The notes beneath the pieces are model-generated. The model was not told where the DNA came from. It was given only the letters and a program-made list of their open reading frames with translations, and did no database searches. The translations under genes and the position numbers were made by a program. Positions 1 through 8,591 of a stretch of 64,000 nt of DNA are shown here, piece by piece. This DNA comes from Roseateles violae (GTDB lineage: Bacteria; Pseudomonadota; Gammaproteobacteria; Burkholderiales; Burkholderiaceae_C). Position 1 is the stretch's first letter. Every line of letters starts with the position of its first letter. The DNA lies in assembly GCF_030410485.1 (NCBI RefSeq), contig NZ_JAUHHC010000006.1:124001-188000 (forward strand). The letters are read 5' to 3'.

Positions 1-338
1 ACCGGCTCGTCTATCTTTCGGCGGCGCAGACGGCCGGCGCCAGCGATCTGGTCGATCTGGGGCGGCAGCCCGCCTATGCGCAACTGCTGCTGCTGACTCG
101 CGAGCGCGTCGCTGCCTGCCTGCAGGGCCAGGCCACAGGCGAGCCCGAGGAATCGCTGCTGCGCATGCAGACCGATCTGCTGGTGGCGCAGCTGCTCGGC
201 TATCTGCAGCTGACGCTGGGCGTGGCGCGCTATCCGCTGCTCGACCGCGAGGCGCTGCGCGAGCTGCTCATCCAGGAAATTCTGCGCAGCGTGGGTGGGG
301 CGGCGCAGACGCCGCGGCGGGGCGCGGCCCAAGCATAA
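1..338 (+). CDS. 3' end of an unidentified gene (partial)
   Basis: The reading frame whose codons start at base 3 is open from the window edge to a TAA at 336-338, giving about 111 C-terminal residues. The segment is predicted to be almost all alpha-helical, rich in Leu, Ala, Arg and Gln, with no transmembrane stretch and no catalytic motif I can name. It resembles the helical ligand domain of a TetR-type regulator, but the N-terminal DNA-binding part lies outside the window, so this is only a guess. Codon use (G/C at third positions) is normal for the window. It converges on the phasin gene and shares the terminator hairpin with it. Confidence 0.6.
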   Translation, partial: RLVYLSAAQTAGASDLVDLGRQPAYAQLLLLTRERVAACLQGQATGEPEESLLRMQTDLLVAQLLGYLQLTLGVARYPLLDREALRELLIQEILRSVGGAAQTPRRGAAQA

Positions 339-364
339 AAAAAGCCCGGTCGATGACCGGGCCT
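337..364 (-). terminator. Rho-independent terminator of the phasin gene
   Basis: A perfect 8-bp stem (GCCCGGTC/GACCGGGC, 344-351 and 355-362) with a 3-base loop is flanked on its left by seven A residues. Read on the minus strand these become a T-tract, so it terminates phasin transcription. It may also stop the converging gene on the plus strand, although only two T follow there. Confidence 0.85.
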
Positions 365-407
365 TAAGCGGCGCCAGGGGGCGCCGAGGAGACGTGGGTG
401 ACAGCGA

Positions 408-959
408 TCAGGCAGCGCGCTTGCGGGTGGTGGCGCCTTGCGTGGCCTTGACGGCCTGGGCGGTCGCGGCCTGGAAGTTCGCTTCGGCGACTTCGGCGGC
501 CTGCTTGGTGGCCTTTTGCACCGACTCGAAGGCGTTGTTGGCAGCGGCAACGGCCGACTTCACCAGCGCGACGGCGTTCTCGGTGCCGGCCGGGGCGTTC
601 TTGGCGGCGGTGTCGACGACGGCGGCGAACTTCTGCTGCACATCGGCCAGCTGCGCTTCGGCAACCTTGGCGACTTCGGCATTGGTGGCGGTGGCGATGT
701 CGTACAGATGACGGCTGTAAGAGGCTGCCTTCTCGGCGCTCGGCTGCAGCAGCGAGGCTTGCAGGCTCAGCAACTCTTGGGCGTCCTTGACCGACAGCGC
801 GGCACGGGTCGTTTCGGCGGCTTCGCCCAGGGCGGTCTTGGCCACTTGCAGATTCAGTTCGACGAGCTTCTCGACGCCCTCGAAGGCCTTGTTCGTCAGA
901 CCGAACAGGGTTTCCAGATTGGCTTTTTGAGCGGCGAGGACTTGTTCAGCGGTCAGCAT
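408..959 (-). CDS. phaP: Phasin family protein (PHB granule-associated)
   Basis: Phasins coat polyhydroxybutyrate granules in the cytoplasm and control granule size and number. The 183-residue protein fits the Burkholderiales phasin family: an N-terminal [19 protein letters not shown] segment with the usual [27 protein letters not shown] helix, then long amphipathic Ala/Val/Lys-rich helices, no Cys, and a basic RKRAA tail. The start is the ATG at 957-959, which has a GGAGA ribosome site about 6 bases upstream; a longer frame reaching 1253 has no ribosome site and runs through the promoter. It is a single-gene unit with its own promoter and terminator. The phaC-phaA-phaB genes lie 39 kb away in the same window. 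Confidence 0.93.
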   Translation of the reverse strand: MLTAEQVLAAQKANLETLFGLTNKAFEGVEKLVELNLQVAKTALGEAAETTRAALSVKDAQELLSLQASLLQPSAEKAASYSRHLYDIATATNAEVAKVAEAQLADVQQKFAAVVDTAAKNAPAGTENAVALVKSAVAAANNAFESVQKATKQAAEVAEANFQAATAQAVKATQGATTRKRAA

Positions 960-1006
960 TGAGGTTCTCCAGGGTTGAGGATGGTCGGGTTGCCTTACAG
1001 CTTTGC

Positions 1007-1073
1007 TGCACTGCAACATGAAACGAAGTATAGGGCTACGGTACGGCATTGCAAGTGCTTTTTGTGCGGTGCA
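1007..1073 (-). promoter_or_regulatory. Two TGC-N3-GCA dyads flanking the phasin promoter (candidate PhaR operators)
   Basis: TGCACTGCA at 1007-1015 (inside the larger TTGCTGCACTGCAA) and TGCGGTGCA at 1065-1073 are two copies of the dyad TGC-N3-GCA. One covers the expected transcript start and the other sits just upstream of the -35 box. PhaR, the repressor of phasin genes, is known to bind TGC/GCA-rich dyads in other bacteria. No phaR gene is visible in the window, so the assignment is inference. Confidence 0.5.
1027..1054 (-). promoter_or_regulatory. Sigma-70-type promoter of the phasin gene
   Basis: On the minus strand a -35 box TTGCAA (1049-1054) and a -10 box TATACT (1027-1032) are 16 bases apart. 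The predicted start is near 1020, giving a leader of about 60 bases before the ATG at 959. Confidence 0.6.
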
Positions 1074-1185
1074 GCAAAAATTAGGGGCATTGGCCAAATG
1101 GCTGTCGCAAGCTGCGCTGCTGCGGGCGCAGGGCGTCCCCGGCTGGACAGCCGCGCCGCCGTGGCTTCGGCTATCGTGAGCGGCG

Positions 1186-2127
1186 ATGCTGGCCTTCCAT
1201 TCCGATGCCCACAGCCTGGCGCTGCCGCCGGGCCACCGCTTCCCGCAGTCCAAGTACCGGCTGCTGCGCGAGCATTTCGAGGCGCGGCCGGGGCTCTTGC
1301 GGATGCAGCCGGCCGAGGCGGCCAGCGAGGGCGAACTGGCGCTGGCGCATACGCCGGACTATGTCGAGGCGGTGCTGCTCGGCCGCCTGAGCGCCGCGCA
1401 GCAGCGCGAGATCGGCTTCCCCTGGTCGCCGCAGATGGCGGCGCGCTCCTGCCATTCGGTCGGCGCCAGCATCGCCGCGGCACGCGCCGCGCTGGCCGAG
1501 GGCGTGGCCGCCAATATGGCCGGCGGCACCCACCATGCCTATGCGGACAAGGGCAGCGGCTTCTGCGTGTTCAACGATGTCGCGGTGGCCGCGCGGCTGA
1601 TGCAGGCCGAGTGGCACCGCCGCCGGCGCCAGCTGCTGCGCGTGCTGGTGATCGATCTGGACGTGCACCAGGGCAATGGCACGGCGGCGATCTTCCGCGA
1701 CGACGCCAGCGTGTTCACCTGCTCGATCCATGCGGCGAAGAACTTTCCCTTCCGCAAGGAGCCCGGCGATCTGGACGTCGAGCTGCCGGACGGCTGCGGC
1801 GATGCCGACTACCTGGCCGCGCTCGATGCGACGCTCGCGCGGCTGTGGGCGCGCGAGGAGCGGCCGGGCCTGGCCTTCTACCTGGCCGGCGCCGATCCGC
1901 ACGAGGGCGACCGCCTGGGCCGGCTGAAGCTGACGACGGCCGGCCTGCTGGAGCGCGATCGCCGCGTGTTGACGGCGCTGCGCGAGCGCGGCATTCCGGT
2001 GGCGCTGAGCATGGCCGGCGGCTATGGCCGTGACCTGGCGACCACGGTCGCCTGCCAGGTCAACACGCTCAACGAGGCGGCTCGCCATTGGTCGCTGTGG
2101 CGCGACCGGCAAGCAATGGAAGAATGA
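1186..2127 (+). CDS. Histone deacetylase/AcuC-like zinc amidohydrolase
   Basis: This 313-residue protein belongs to the arginase/deacetylase fold family whose bacterial members remove acyl groups from proteins, polyamines or small molecules. It has the charge-relay His pair in GGTHHA (H116, H117), the metal ligands in [13 protein letters not shown] (D159, H161) and [12 protein letters not shown] (D237), and a glycine-tyrosine loop AGGYG near 278. All expected metal ligands are present, so the enzyme should be active; the substrate cannot be read from the sequence. The start ATG has only a weak upstream purine run. It is followed at 4 bases by a thioesterase gene, so the forward genes from here to 5660 look like one transcription unit. 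Confidence 0.88.
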   Translation: MLAFHSDAHSLALPPGHRFPQSKYRLLREHFEARPGLLRMQPAEAASEGELALAHTPDYVEAVLLGRLSAAQQREIGFPWSPQMAARSCHSVGASIAAARAALAEGVAANMAGGTHHAYADKGSGFCVFNDVAVAARLMQAEWHRRRRQLLRVLVIDLDVHQGNGTAAIFRDDASVFTCSIHAAKNFPFRKEPGDLDVELPDGCGDADYLAALDATLARLWAREERPGLAFYLAGADPHEGDRLGRLKLTTAGLLERDRRVLTALRERGIPVALSMAGGYGRDLATTVACQVNTLNEAARHWSLWRDRQAMEE

Positions 2128-2131
2128 GGCC

Positions 2132-2584
2132 ATGAGCGAACCCACCCGACCGCAAGCCGAGGGCCGCGAGGCCTTTGCCCATTTCGAGCCGCTGACGACG
2201 CGCTGGATGGACAACGACATCTACGGTCATCTGAACAACGTCGTCTACTACAGCCTCTTCGACACCGCAGTGAACCGCTATCTGATCGGCGCCGGCGCGC
2301 TGGACATCCATGGCGGCGCGGTGATCGGCCTGGTGGTCGAGACGCATTGCAATTTCTTCGAATCGCTGGCCTTCCCACAGCGCATCGAGGCCGGCATCCG
2401 CATCGGCAGGCTGGGGCGCTCCAGCGTGCGCTACGAGATCGGCCTGTTTGCCGAGGGCGCCGGGCGCTGCGCGGCGCTGGGCCATTTCGTCCATGTCTAT
2501 GTGGATCGCGAGACGCGCCGCCCGGTGGCTGAATTGCCGCCGGCCTATCAACAAGCCCTGCAAAAGCTGAGCCCACCATGCTGA
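2132..2584 (+). CDS. Acyl-CoA thioesterase, hotdog fold (4HBT/YbgC type)
   Basis: A 150-residue single hotdog domain. The segment RWMDNDIYGHLNNVVYYSLFD carries the family pattern in which the Asp of the first half is the catalytic base and the HLNN segment starts the central helix. Such enzymes hydrolyse small or medium acyl-CoA esters in the cytoplasm; the exact substrate is not evident. The ATG was chosen because it matches the family's usual N-terminus and follows a short GAGG. The last codons overlap the start of the nitroreductase gene (ATGCTGA), which implies coupled translation. Confidence 0.88.
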   Translation: MSEPTRPQAEGREAFAHFEPLTTRWMDNDIYGHLNNVVYYSLFDTAVNRYLIGAGALDIHGGAVIGLVVETHCNFFESLAFPQRIEAGIRIGRLGRSSVRYEIGLFAEGAGRCAALGHFVHVYVDRETRRPVAELPPAYQQALQKLSPPC

Positions 2585-3294
2585 ACAAATTCGATCCGGC
2601 GACGCCGGAGCAGACCGCCGCCGTCGACGCGGCGATCACGACCCGCCACTCGATGCGCGCCTTCCTGCCGCGCGAGGTGCCGCGCGCGACGATCGAGGAC
2701 ATCCTGCGCGTCGCCGCCCGCGCGCCCTCGGGCACCAACACCCAGCCCTGGCAGGTCCATGTGCTGACGGGCGCGGCGCTGAAGCGCTTTTCCGAACGCA
2801 TCATGGCCGTCTACGACGATCCGGAGGAGCTGGCCACGCACAGCGAGGAGTACGCCTACTACCCGCGCGAATGGGTGTCGCCCTATATCGACCGGCGCCG
2901 CAAGGTCGGCTGGGACCTGTACGGGCTGCTGGGCATCGCCAAGGGCGACAAGTCGCGCATGCACGACCAGCATGGCCGCAACTATGGCTTCTTCGACGCG
3001 CCGGTGGGCCTGATCTTCACGATCGACCGCATCATGCAGCAGGGCAGCTGGCTGGACTACGGCATGTTCCTGCAAAGCATCATGGTCGCCGCGCGCGGCC
3101 GCGGCCTGCACACCTGTCCGCAGGCGGCCTTCACGCAGTTCCACCGCATCATTGCCGACGAACTGCAGCTGGCGCCGAATCAGATGCTGGTGTGCGGCAT
3201 GGCGCTGGGCTGGGCCGATCCGGCCGCGGTCGAGAACGACCTGGTGACCGAGCGCGATCCGGTCGAGCAGTTCACCCGCTTCCTCGACACCTGA
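2578..3294 (+). CDS. Nitroreductase family FMN oxidoreductase
   Basis: This 238-residue protein is a nitroreductase-fold flavoenzyme, expected to bind FMN and use NAD(P)H to reduce nitro groups, quinones or related electrophiles in the cytoplasm. The N-terminal signature TTRHSMRAFLPREVPR followed by APSGTNTQPWQVHV matches the FMN phosphate-binding and stacking segments of the family. Length is normal. It overlaps the thioesterase gene by 7 bases and is 2 bases from the transporter gene, so it sits in the middle of an operon-like run. Physiological substrate unknown. Confidence 0.9.
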   Translation: MLNKFDPATPEQTAAVDAAITTRHSMRAFLPREVPRATIEDILRVAARAPSGTNTQPWQVHVLTGAALKRFSERIMAVYDDPEELATHSEEYAYYPREWVSPYIDRRRKVGWDLYGLLGIAKGDKSRMHDQHGRNYGFFDAPVGLIFTIDRIMQQGSWLDYGMFLQSIMVAARGRGLHTCPQAAFTQFHRIIADELQLAPNQMLVCGMALGWADPAAVENDLVTERDPVEQFTRFLDT

Positions 3295-3296
3295 CG

Positions 3297-4640
3297 ATGG
3301 CGCTGGACGGAAGCCAGTTCGGCGCGCTGTGGGCGCTGCCCTTCGGCGGCCTGCTGCTGTCGATCGCGGTGCTGCCGCTGGCCGCGCCGCGGCTGTGGCA
3401 TGCGCATTTCGGCAAGATCGCCGCCGCCTGGTCGCTGGTCTTCCTGCTGCCCTTCGCACGCGGCCAGGGCCTGGAGGCGACGGCCGAGCTGCTGGTGCAT
3501 ACGCTGCTGGCCGACTACCTGCCCTTCATCATCCTGCTGACCGCGCTGTTCACCGCCGCCGGCGGCATCTATCTGCGCGGCAATCTGCACGGCAGCGCGG
3601 GGCTGAACACCGGCCTGATGGCGATCGGCGCGCTGCTGGCCAGCCTGATGGGCACGACCGGCGCGGCCATGCTGCTGGTGCGGCCGCTGCTGCGCACCAA
3701 CGACAACCGGCGCCGCAATGCCCATGTGATGATCTTCTTCATCTTCATCGTCGGCAATGCCGGTGGCGCCCTGACGCCGCTGGGCGACCCGCCGCTGTTC
3801 CTGGGCTTTCTGAAGGGCGTCGACTTCCTCTGGCCGCTGCGCCATCTGTGGCCGCAGGCGCTGTTCCTGAACCTCGCGCTGCTGGCGATCTTCTATGCGA
3901 TCGACAGCTTCCATTTCCGGCGCGAGGGGCCGCCGCTGCAGGACCCGACGCCGGATACCGGGCGCCTGGGCATCGAGGGCGGCATCAACTTCCTGCCGCT
4001 GCTGGCGATCGCCGGCCTGGTGCTGATGAGCGGCAGCTGGAAGCCGGGCATCGCGATCGAGCTGCTGCACAACCGCTTCGAGCTGCAGGCGCTGCTGCGC
4101 GACGCGCTGCTGCTGGCGGTGATCGCCTGGTCGCTGGCGATCACGCCGCGCGGCGTGCGCGAGAAGAACCAGTTCTCCTGGGCGCCGATGGCCGAGGTGG
4201 CCAAGCTGTTCGCCGGCATCTTCCTGACCATGGCGCCGGTGCTGGCGGCGCTGCAGGCGGGCGAGGCGGGCGCCTTCGCCGCCGTCGTCCACGCGGTCGC
4301 CGACGCCGAGGGCCGGCCGCTGCCGCAGGCCTATTTCTGGGCTAGCGGCCTGCTGTCGGGCTTTCTGGACAATGCGCCGACCTATCTGGTCTTCTTCAAT
4401 CTGGCCGGCGGCGATCCGCAGCAGCTGATGGGCACGCAGGCGCTGGTCCTGGCCGCGATCTCGGCCGGCTCCGTCTTCATGGGCGCGCTCAGCTATATCG
4501 GCAATGCGCCCAACTTCATGGTCAAGGCGGTGGCCGAGCAGCGCGGCGTGCGCATGCCCGGCTTCTTCGGCTATATGGGCTGGTCCTGCGCGCTGCTGCT
4601 GCCGCTGTGTGCGCTGATGGGCTGGATCTGGTTTCGCTGA
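3297..4640 (+). CDS. Sodium:proton antiporter-like membrane transporter (CitMHS/NhaD-type)
   Basis: A 447-residue integral membrane protein with about eleven hydrophobic helices. The segment GNAGGALTPLGDPPLFLGFL near residue 150 and the later SGFLDNAPTYLVFFNLAGG are the paired re-entrant motifs of the ion transporter superfamily that includes NhaD and citrate transporters (GDPP and NAP motifs). A sodium/proton or anion exchange role in the inner membrane follows from the family; the substrate is not shown. The ATG lies 2 bases after the nitroreductase stop, so it is probably translationally coupled. An ORF extending further upstream in this frame is only a shadow of the preceding gene. Confidence 0.85.
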   Translation: MALDGSQFGALWALPFGGLLLSIAVLPLAAPRLWHAHFGKIAAAWSLVFLLPFARGQGLEATAELLVHTLLADYLPFIILLTALFTAAGGIYLRGNLHGSAGLNTGLMAIGALLASLMGTTGAAMLLVRPLLRTNDNRRRNAHVMIFFIFIVGNAGGALTPLGDPPLFLGFLKGVDFLWPLRHLWPQALFLNLALLAIFYAIDSFHFRREGPPLQDPTPDTGRLGIEGGINFLPLLAIAGLVLMSGSWKPGIAIELLHNRFELQALLRDALLLAVIAWSLAITPRGVREKNQFSWAPMAEVAKLFAGIFLTMAPVLAALQAGEAGAFAAVVHAVADAEGRPLPQAYFWASGLLSGFLDNAPTYLVFFNLAGGDPQQLMGTQALVLAAISAGSVFMGALSYIGNAPNFMVKAVAEQRGVRMPGFFGYMGWSCALLLPLCALMGWIWFR

Positions 4641-4664
4641 CAAGCAAGCAAAGGACGATCATCG

Positions 4665-5660
4665 ATGAGCACGGAGAAAAAGCCCAAGGTGCTGGTGGCA
4701 CGCAAGACCTTCCCCGACATCGTCGAGCGGCTGCGGCCGCATTTCGAGGTCGAGACCAATGACAGCGAGGACGGCTGGCCGCAGGCCGAGCTGATCCGCC
4801 GCCTGCAGGGCAAGGCCGGCGTCTATATCGCCGGCGGCGAGAAGATCGACCAGATCCTGCTCGACGCCTGCCCCGCGCTGAAGGTGATCAGCACGATGGC
4901 GGTCGGCTACAACAATATCGACGTGCCGGCCTGCACGGCGCGCGGCGTGCTGGTCACCAATGCGCCCGATGTGCTGACCGAGACCACGGCCGACTTCGGC
5001 TTCGCGCTGATGATGGCGGCCGCGCGCCGCATTGCCGAGAGCGAGCATTTCCTGCGCCGCGGCGAGTGGAAGCAATGGTCGGTGACGATGTTCGCCGGCA
5101 GCGATGTGCATGGCGCGACCCTGGGCATCCTCGGCATGGGCCGCATCGGCCAGGCGATCGCCAAACGCGGCGCGCTGGGCTTCGGCATGCAGGTGATCTA
5201 TCACAACCGCAGCCGGCTGCCGGCCGAGCAGGAGGCGCCTCTGAACGCGCGCTGGGTCGAGAAGGAGGAACTGCTGCGCCAGGCCGACCATCTGGTGCTG
5301 GTGCTGCCCTACAGCCCGGCCGTTCACCACATCATCGGCGCGCGCGAACTGGCGTTGATGAAGCCGACCGCGACGCTGACCAATATCGCCCGCGGCGGCA
5401 TCGTCGACGACGCGGCGCTGGCCCAGGCCCTGGCAGCGGGCACGATCGCGGCCGCCGGTCTGGACGTCTACGAGGGCGAGCCGGCGCTGAACCCGGCCCT
5501 GCTGACGGTGCCCAATATCGTGCTGACCCCGCATATCGCCAGCGCCTCGATCCCGACCCGCCGCGCGATGAGCGGCTTGGCCGTCGACAACCTGATCGCC
5601 GCGCTGACCGGCGGCAAGCCGCCGACGCCCCTGAACCCCGAGGTGCTGGGGCGCAGCTAG
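4665..5660 (+). CDS. D-2-hydroxyacid dehydrogenase (glyoxylate/hydroxypyruvate reductase type)
   Basis: NAD(P)-dependent reductase of 2-oxoacids such as glyoxylate or hydroxypyruvate, 331 residues. The Rossmann motif GILGMGRIGQAIAKRG (G157-x-G159-xx-G162), catalytic Arg in NIARGG (R243), Glu in EGEP (E272) and catalytic His in LTPHIAS (H290) are all present in the right order and spacing for the GhrB/GyaR subgroup. AAGGA stands 11 bases before the ATG. It closes the forward run that starts at 1186, and its TAG overlaps the stop of the converging gene at 5657 (CTAG). Confidence 0.92.
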   Translation: MSTEKKPKVLVARKTFPDIVERLRPHFEVETNDSEDGWPQAELIRRLQGKAGVYIAGGEKIDQILLDACPALKVISTMAVGYNNIDVPACTARGVLVTNAPDVLTETTADFGFALMMAAARRIAESEHFLRRGEWKQWSVTMFAGSDVHGATLGILGMGRIGQAIAKRGALGFGMQVIYHNRSRLPAEQEAPLNARWVEKEELLRQADHLVLVLPYSPAVHHIIGARELALMKPTATLTNIARGGIVDDAALAQALAAGTIAAAGLDVYEGEPALNPALLTVPNIVLTPHIASASIPTRRAMSGLAVDNLIAALTGGKPPTPLNPEVLGRS

Positions 5661-6475
5661 CGAGCCTTGGCCGGCACCGCTTTCAGCAGTCCCGGCAGGC
5701 TGCGGCCGACCGCGAACTCGATCAGCTGGTTCGTGTAGGCCGCCTTCTTCTCGTGCGGCACGATCTGCCAGGGGTCGGCGCTGCTGTCGCTGCCGTCGGC
5801 CGCCAGCGCGCGTGATTCGACGACCGGGATCTGCGCGAGCACCTTGCTGGTGGACAGCTCGATCAGCGACAGCTGCAGCGACACATAGGCGGCCAGATAG
5901 CCGGTGCTGCTGAAGTTCGTGTCCACATTGACCATCGGCGTGAGCGCGTCGGCGAAATAGCCGATGCCCTCGACATTGCCGGAACCCAGACTGACGCCGG
6001 AGCCCTGGTCGTTGAAGCTCGCCTTCATATTGGCCTCGCCGCGTCGGCGCGTCAGCAGGATCAGATAGTTCGCGCCGTCTGCCTTCATGCCTTCCTCGAA
6101 GGCGGGCGGGATCACCGCCGTCTCGCCATTGAAGAGCAGGGCGGGATTGGCCGACAGCCGGGCCGAGGTGATTCTGTACAGCAGCACATTGGCCTTGGGG
6201 TCGGCCTGCTGCATGGTCTGCTGGATCGTGCGCAAGGCCGTCGCGTCGAAGCCGGCATCGGGCATGGTCGCCGAGCCTCGCCGGTTCTGGTTCAGCCGGC
6301 TGCCCACCTGCGGCTGGAAGCCGATCAGGCCGAGCTGATCGCCGATCAGCGAGATCACCGCATAGGTCGGTGAGGTGGCCGGCGTGGGGCTCTCCGCGGC
6401 CCGGCTCGTCCCGGCCATGGCCGACAGCATGGCTGCGGCGACAAGGGCTCGTCGTGTGAATGTCATCTTCATCAT
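5657..6475 (-). CDS. Secreted protein of unknown function
   Basis: A 272-residue protein with a clear signal peptide (basic MMKMTFTRRALV, hydrophobic core, AGTSRAA cleavage region at about residue 26). The mature part has no motif I recognise; it contains segments about variables that are read and compared (PTYAVISLIGDQLGLIGF, NYLILLTRRRG, SLQLSLIELSTSKVLAQIP) and looks like a soluble mixed alpha/beta periplasmic protein. It has no Cys in the mature region. A good ribosome site is not obvious. It converges on the dehydrogenase gene with a 4-base overlap of stop codons and stands alone on its strand. Confidence 0.75.
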   Translation of the reverse strand: MMKMTFTRRALVAAAMLSAMAGTSRAAESPTPATSPTYAVISLIGDQLGLIGFQPQVGSRLNQNRRGSATMPDAGFDATALRTIQQTMQQADPKANVLLYRITSARLSANPALLFNGETAVIPPAFEEGMKADGANYLILLTRRRGEANMKASFNDQGSGVSLGSGNVEGIGYFADALTPMVNVDTNFSSTGYLAAYVSLQLSLIELSTSKVLAQIPVVESRALAADGSDSSADPWQIVPHEKKAAYTNQLIEFAVGRSLPGLLKAVPAKAR

Positions 6476-6587
6476 CCTGCCGGTCTCCCTGTTTGATGCG
6501 CGCAGCGCGCGGGCGAGGCGGATTGTGAAGCCAGCACCGGCGGGTGACGGAGCTCAGACGCCTGGGGGAAACCCCGGCTCCGCTGCT

Positions 6588-7127
6588 TCAAAGCCGCTTC
6601 TCCAGCACGAAACGCTCGACCTGGCCGGCGCCGGGCGCATTGCTGCGCCGGCTCAGCAGCAGCTGCGAGGCGTCGCGCGGATCGAGGCTCAGGCGGTAGC
6701 GGACCTGGTAGGGCCGCTCCTGGCCGTTCTCGCAGCACCAGCGGCGCTCGACGCTGAAGTCCAGGCCGTCGGCGCTGCTCTGCAGCGATTGCGCCTCGTA
6801 GGTCTGGGCCTGCTCGCGACCCTCGGGGATGTCGGCCACCAGCGCGGCGATGCCGCCGCTGGCCAGGCGCTGCACCTCCAGCCGCAGCCGGAAGCGCTGA
6901 CCAGGCTGATACGGGTGTTCGCTGAGACCGCTGTGCCAGACGCCCTGCAGCCGGTCGACCGGCTGCGCTTGCGGCAGCTGCGCCGCCGCGCGATGGCCGA
7001 AGACCTTGTCCCAGTTCGACAGCAGCGCGCCGCCGAGCACGCCGACCAGGCTCAGCGCCGCGACGATCACCGGCACGGCGGCGCGCAGGCCGCCGTCGCT
7101 GGCGTTGGGCTTGTCCTTGCTGTCCAT
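6588..7127 (-). CDS. Membrane-anchored protein of unknown function
   Basis: A 179-residue protein with a short cytoplasmic N-terminus (MDSKDKPNASDGG), one transmembrane helix at about residues 14-37, and a periplasmic domain with two adjacent Cys (RRWCCENGQERPYQ). The domain has alternating charged and aromatic residues as in small beta-barrel or lipocalin-like folds, but I do not recognise a family. The ATG at 7125-7127 has GGAG 6 bases upstream; a much longer open frame continuing to 8264 is antisense to rmuC and is not real. It is divergent from rmuC, with a gap of about 90 bases holding both promoters. Confidence 0.7.
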   Translation of the reverse strand: MDSKDKPNASDGGLRAAVPVIVAALSLVGVLGGALLSNWDKVFGHRAAAQLPQAQPVDRLQGVWHSGLSEHPYQPGQRFRLRLEVQRLASGGIAALVADIPEGREQAQTYEAQSLQSSADGLDFSVERRWCCENGQERPYQVRYRLSLDPRDASQLLLSRRSNAPGAGQVERFVLEKRL

Positions 7128-7217
7128 CGCGGCTCCGTCGGCCCGATTGTCGGCAGCCGCGGGCGCTGTGCGCAAGCGGCACGGCGGGCCGCGCCGGCGG
7201 CCTGAGACAATCGCCCG

Positions 7218-8591
7218 ATGACGACGATCGAGATGCTGTTGCTGGCCGCCCTGGCCCTGGTTCTTGTGCTGCTGGTCCTGCTGCTCGCGCGCCAGCGGCC
7301 GGCCGTCGATCCGGGGCCGCAGCTCGCGCAAGCCCTGGCCCCGGTCATCGCGCAATCGAGCGAGCGGCTCGAGCGCGAGCTGCGCGACGAGATGGGCCGC
7401 AGCGCCAGCGGCACGCGCCAGGAGCTGCTGCAGGGCATGAGCCAGTTCCAGCAGACGCTGAGCCTGGGCCTGCAGGCCAGCAACGAATCGCTGGCCAGCC
7501 AGGCGCTGGCCTCGCGCGGCGCGCTGGATCAGGCGATGCAGCGCCTGACCGACGCGATGCGCGAGCAGCTGCGCACCATGTCGGCGAGCAATGAGCAGCG
7601 CCTGGCCGAGCTGCGCGGCACGGTCGAGCAGCGCCTGACCAGCATCCAGCAGGACAACGAGAAGAAGCTCGAGCAGATGCGCGCCACCGTCGACGAGAAG
7701 CTGCATGCGACCTTGGAGCAGCGCCTGGGCGAGAGCTTCAAGCAGGTGGCCGAGCGGCTGGAGCAGGTGCACAAGGGCCTGGGCGAGATGCAGAACCTGG
7801 CGCGCGACGTGGGCTCGCTGAACCGGGTGCTGACCAATGTGAAGACGCGCGGCATCTTCGGCGAGGTGCAGCTGGCAGGCCTGCTGGAGCAGGTGTTCAC
7901 GCCCGAGCAGTACGCGGCCAATGTGGCGACGGTGCCGGGCAGCAACGAGCGGGTCGAGTTCGCGATCCGGCTGCCGGGCCAGCGCGACGATGGCCAGCCG
8001 CTGTGGCTGCCGATCGACGCCAAGTTCCCGCGCGAGGACTACGAGCGCCTGCTCGATGCGCAGGAGCGCGCCGACGCGGCGGTGGCCGAGAGCTCGGCGC
8101 GCGCGATCGAGTCGCGGCTGCGCCTGGAGGCGCGCACGATTCGCGAGAAGTACATCGCCCCGCCGCACACGACCGACTTCGGCATGCTGTTCGTGCCGAC
8201 CGAGGGCCTCTACGCCGAGGCGCTGCGCCGGCCCGGCCTGGTCGAGGCGCTGCAGCGCGAGCACAAGGTGATGCTGGTCGGCCCGACCACCCTGCTGGCC
8301 ACGCTCAACAGCCTGCAGATGGGCTTTCGCACCTTGGCGCTGGAGAAGCGCTCGGCCGAGGTCTGGGAGGTGCTGGGCGCGGTCAAGACCGAGTTCGGCA
8401 AGTTCGGCGAGGTGCTGGCCAAGACCAAGAAGAAGCTCGACGAGGCCAGCAACACGATCGAGCAGGCCGAGACCCGCACCCGTCAGATGTCGCGCAAGCT
8501 GAAGAGCGTGGAGGCGCTCAGCGATGAGTCGACCGCGCGCCTGCTGCGCCTGGAGTTGCCCGGCGAGGACGCCGACGAGGCCGAGGTTTGA
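7218..8591 (+). CDS. rmuC: DNA recombination protein RmuC homologue
   Basis: RmuC-family proteins limit recombination at inverted repeats and have a predicted nuclease-like core. This 457-residue copy has an N-terminal membrane anchor (residues 6-25, nearly all Leu/Val/Ala), a long coiled coil (about 40-210, repeated LE/QRL/EQ heptads), then the conserved core starting at VKTRGIFGEVQLAGLLEQVF, with IDAKFPREDYERL (the family's nuclease-like Asp/Lys signature) and VGPTTLLATLNSLQMGFRTL. Length and order are normal for the family. Its stop overlaps the TTG start of the MFS gene. Confidence 0.93.
   Translation: MTTIEMLLLAALALVLVLLVLLLARQRPAVDPGPQLAQALAPVIAQSSERLERELRDEMGRSASGTRQELLQGMSQFQQTLSLGLQASNESLASQALASRGALDQAMQRLTDAMREQLRTMSASNEQRLAELRGTVEQRLTSIQQDNEKKLEQMRATVDEKLHATLEQRLGESFKQVAERLEQVHKGLGEMQNLARDVGSLNRVLTNVKTRGIFGEVQLAGLLEQVFTPEQYAANVATVPGSNERVEFAIRLPGQRDDGQPLWLPIDAKFPREDYERLLDAQERADAAVAESSARAIESRLRLEARTIREKYIAPPHTTDFGMLFVPTEGLYAEALRRPGLVEALQREHKVMLVGPTTLLATLNSLQMGFRTLALEKRSAEVWEVLGAVKTEFGKFGEVLAKTKKKLDEASNTIEQAETRTRQMSRKLKSVEALSDESTARLLRLELPGEDADEAEV

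Noticed and set aside
960-1253. N-terminal extension of the phasin
   Set aside because: The upstream part contains the promoter and the two dyads, and the ATG at 957-959 has a good ribosome site.
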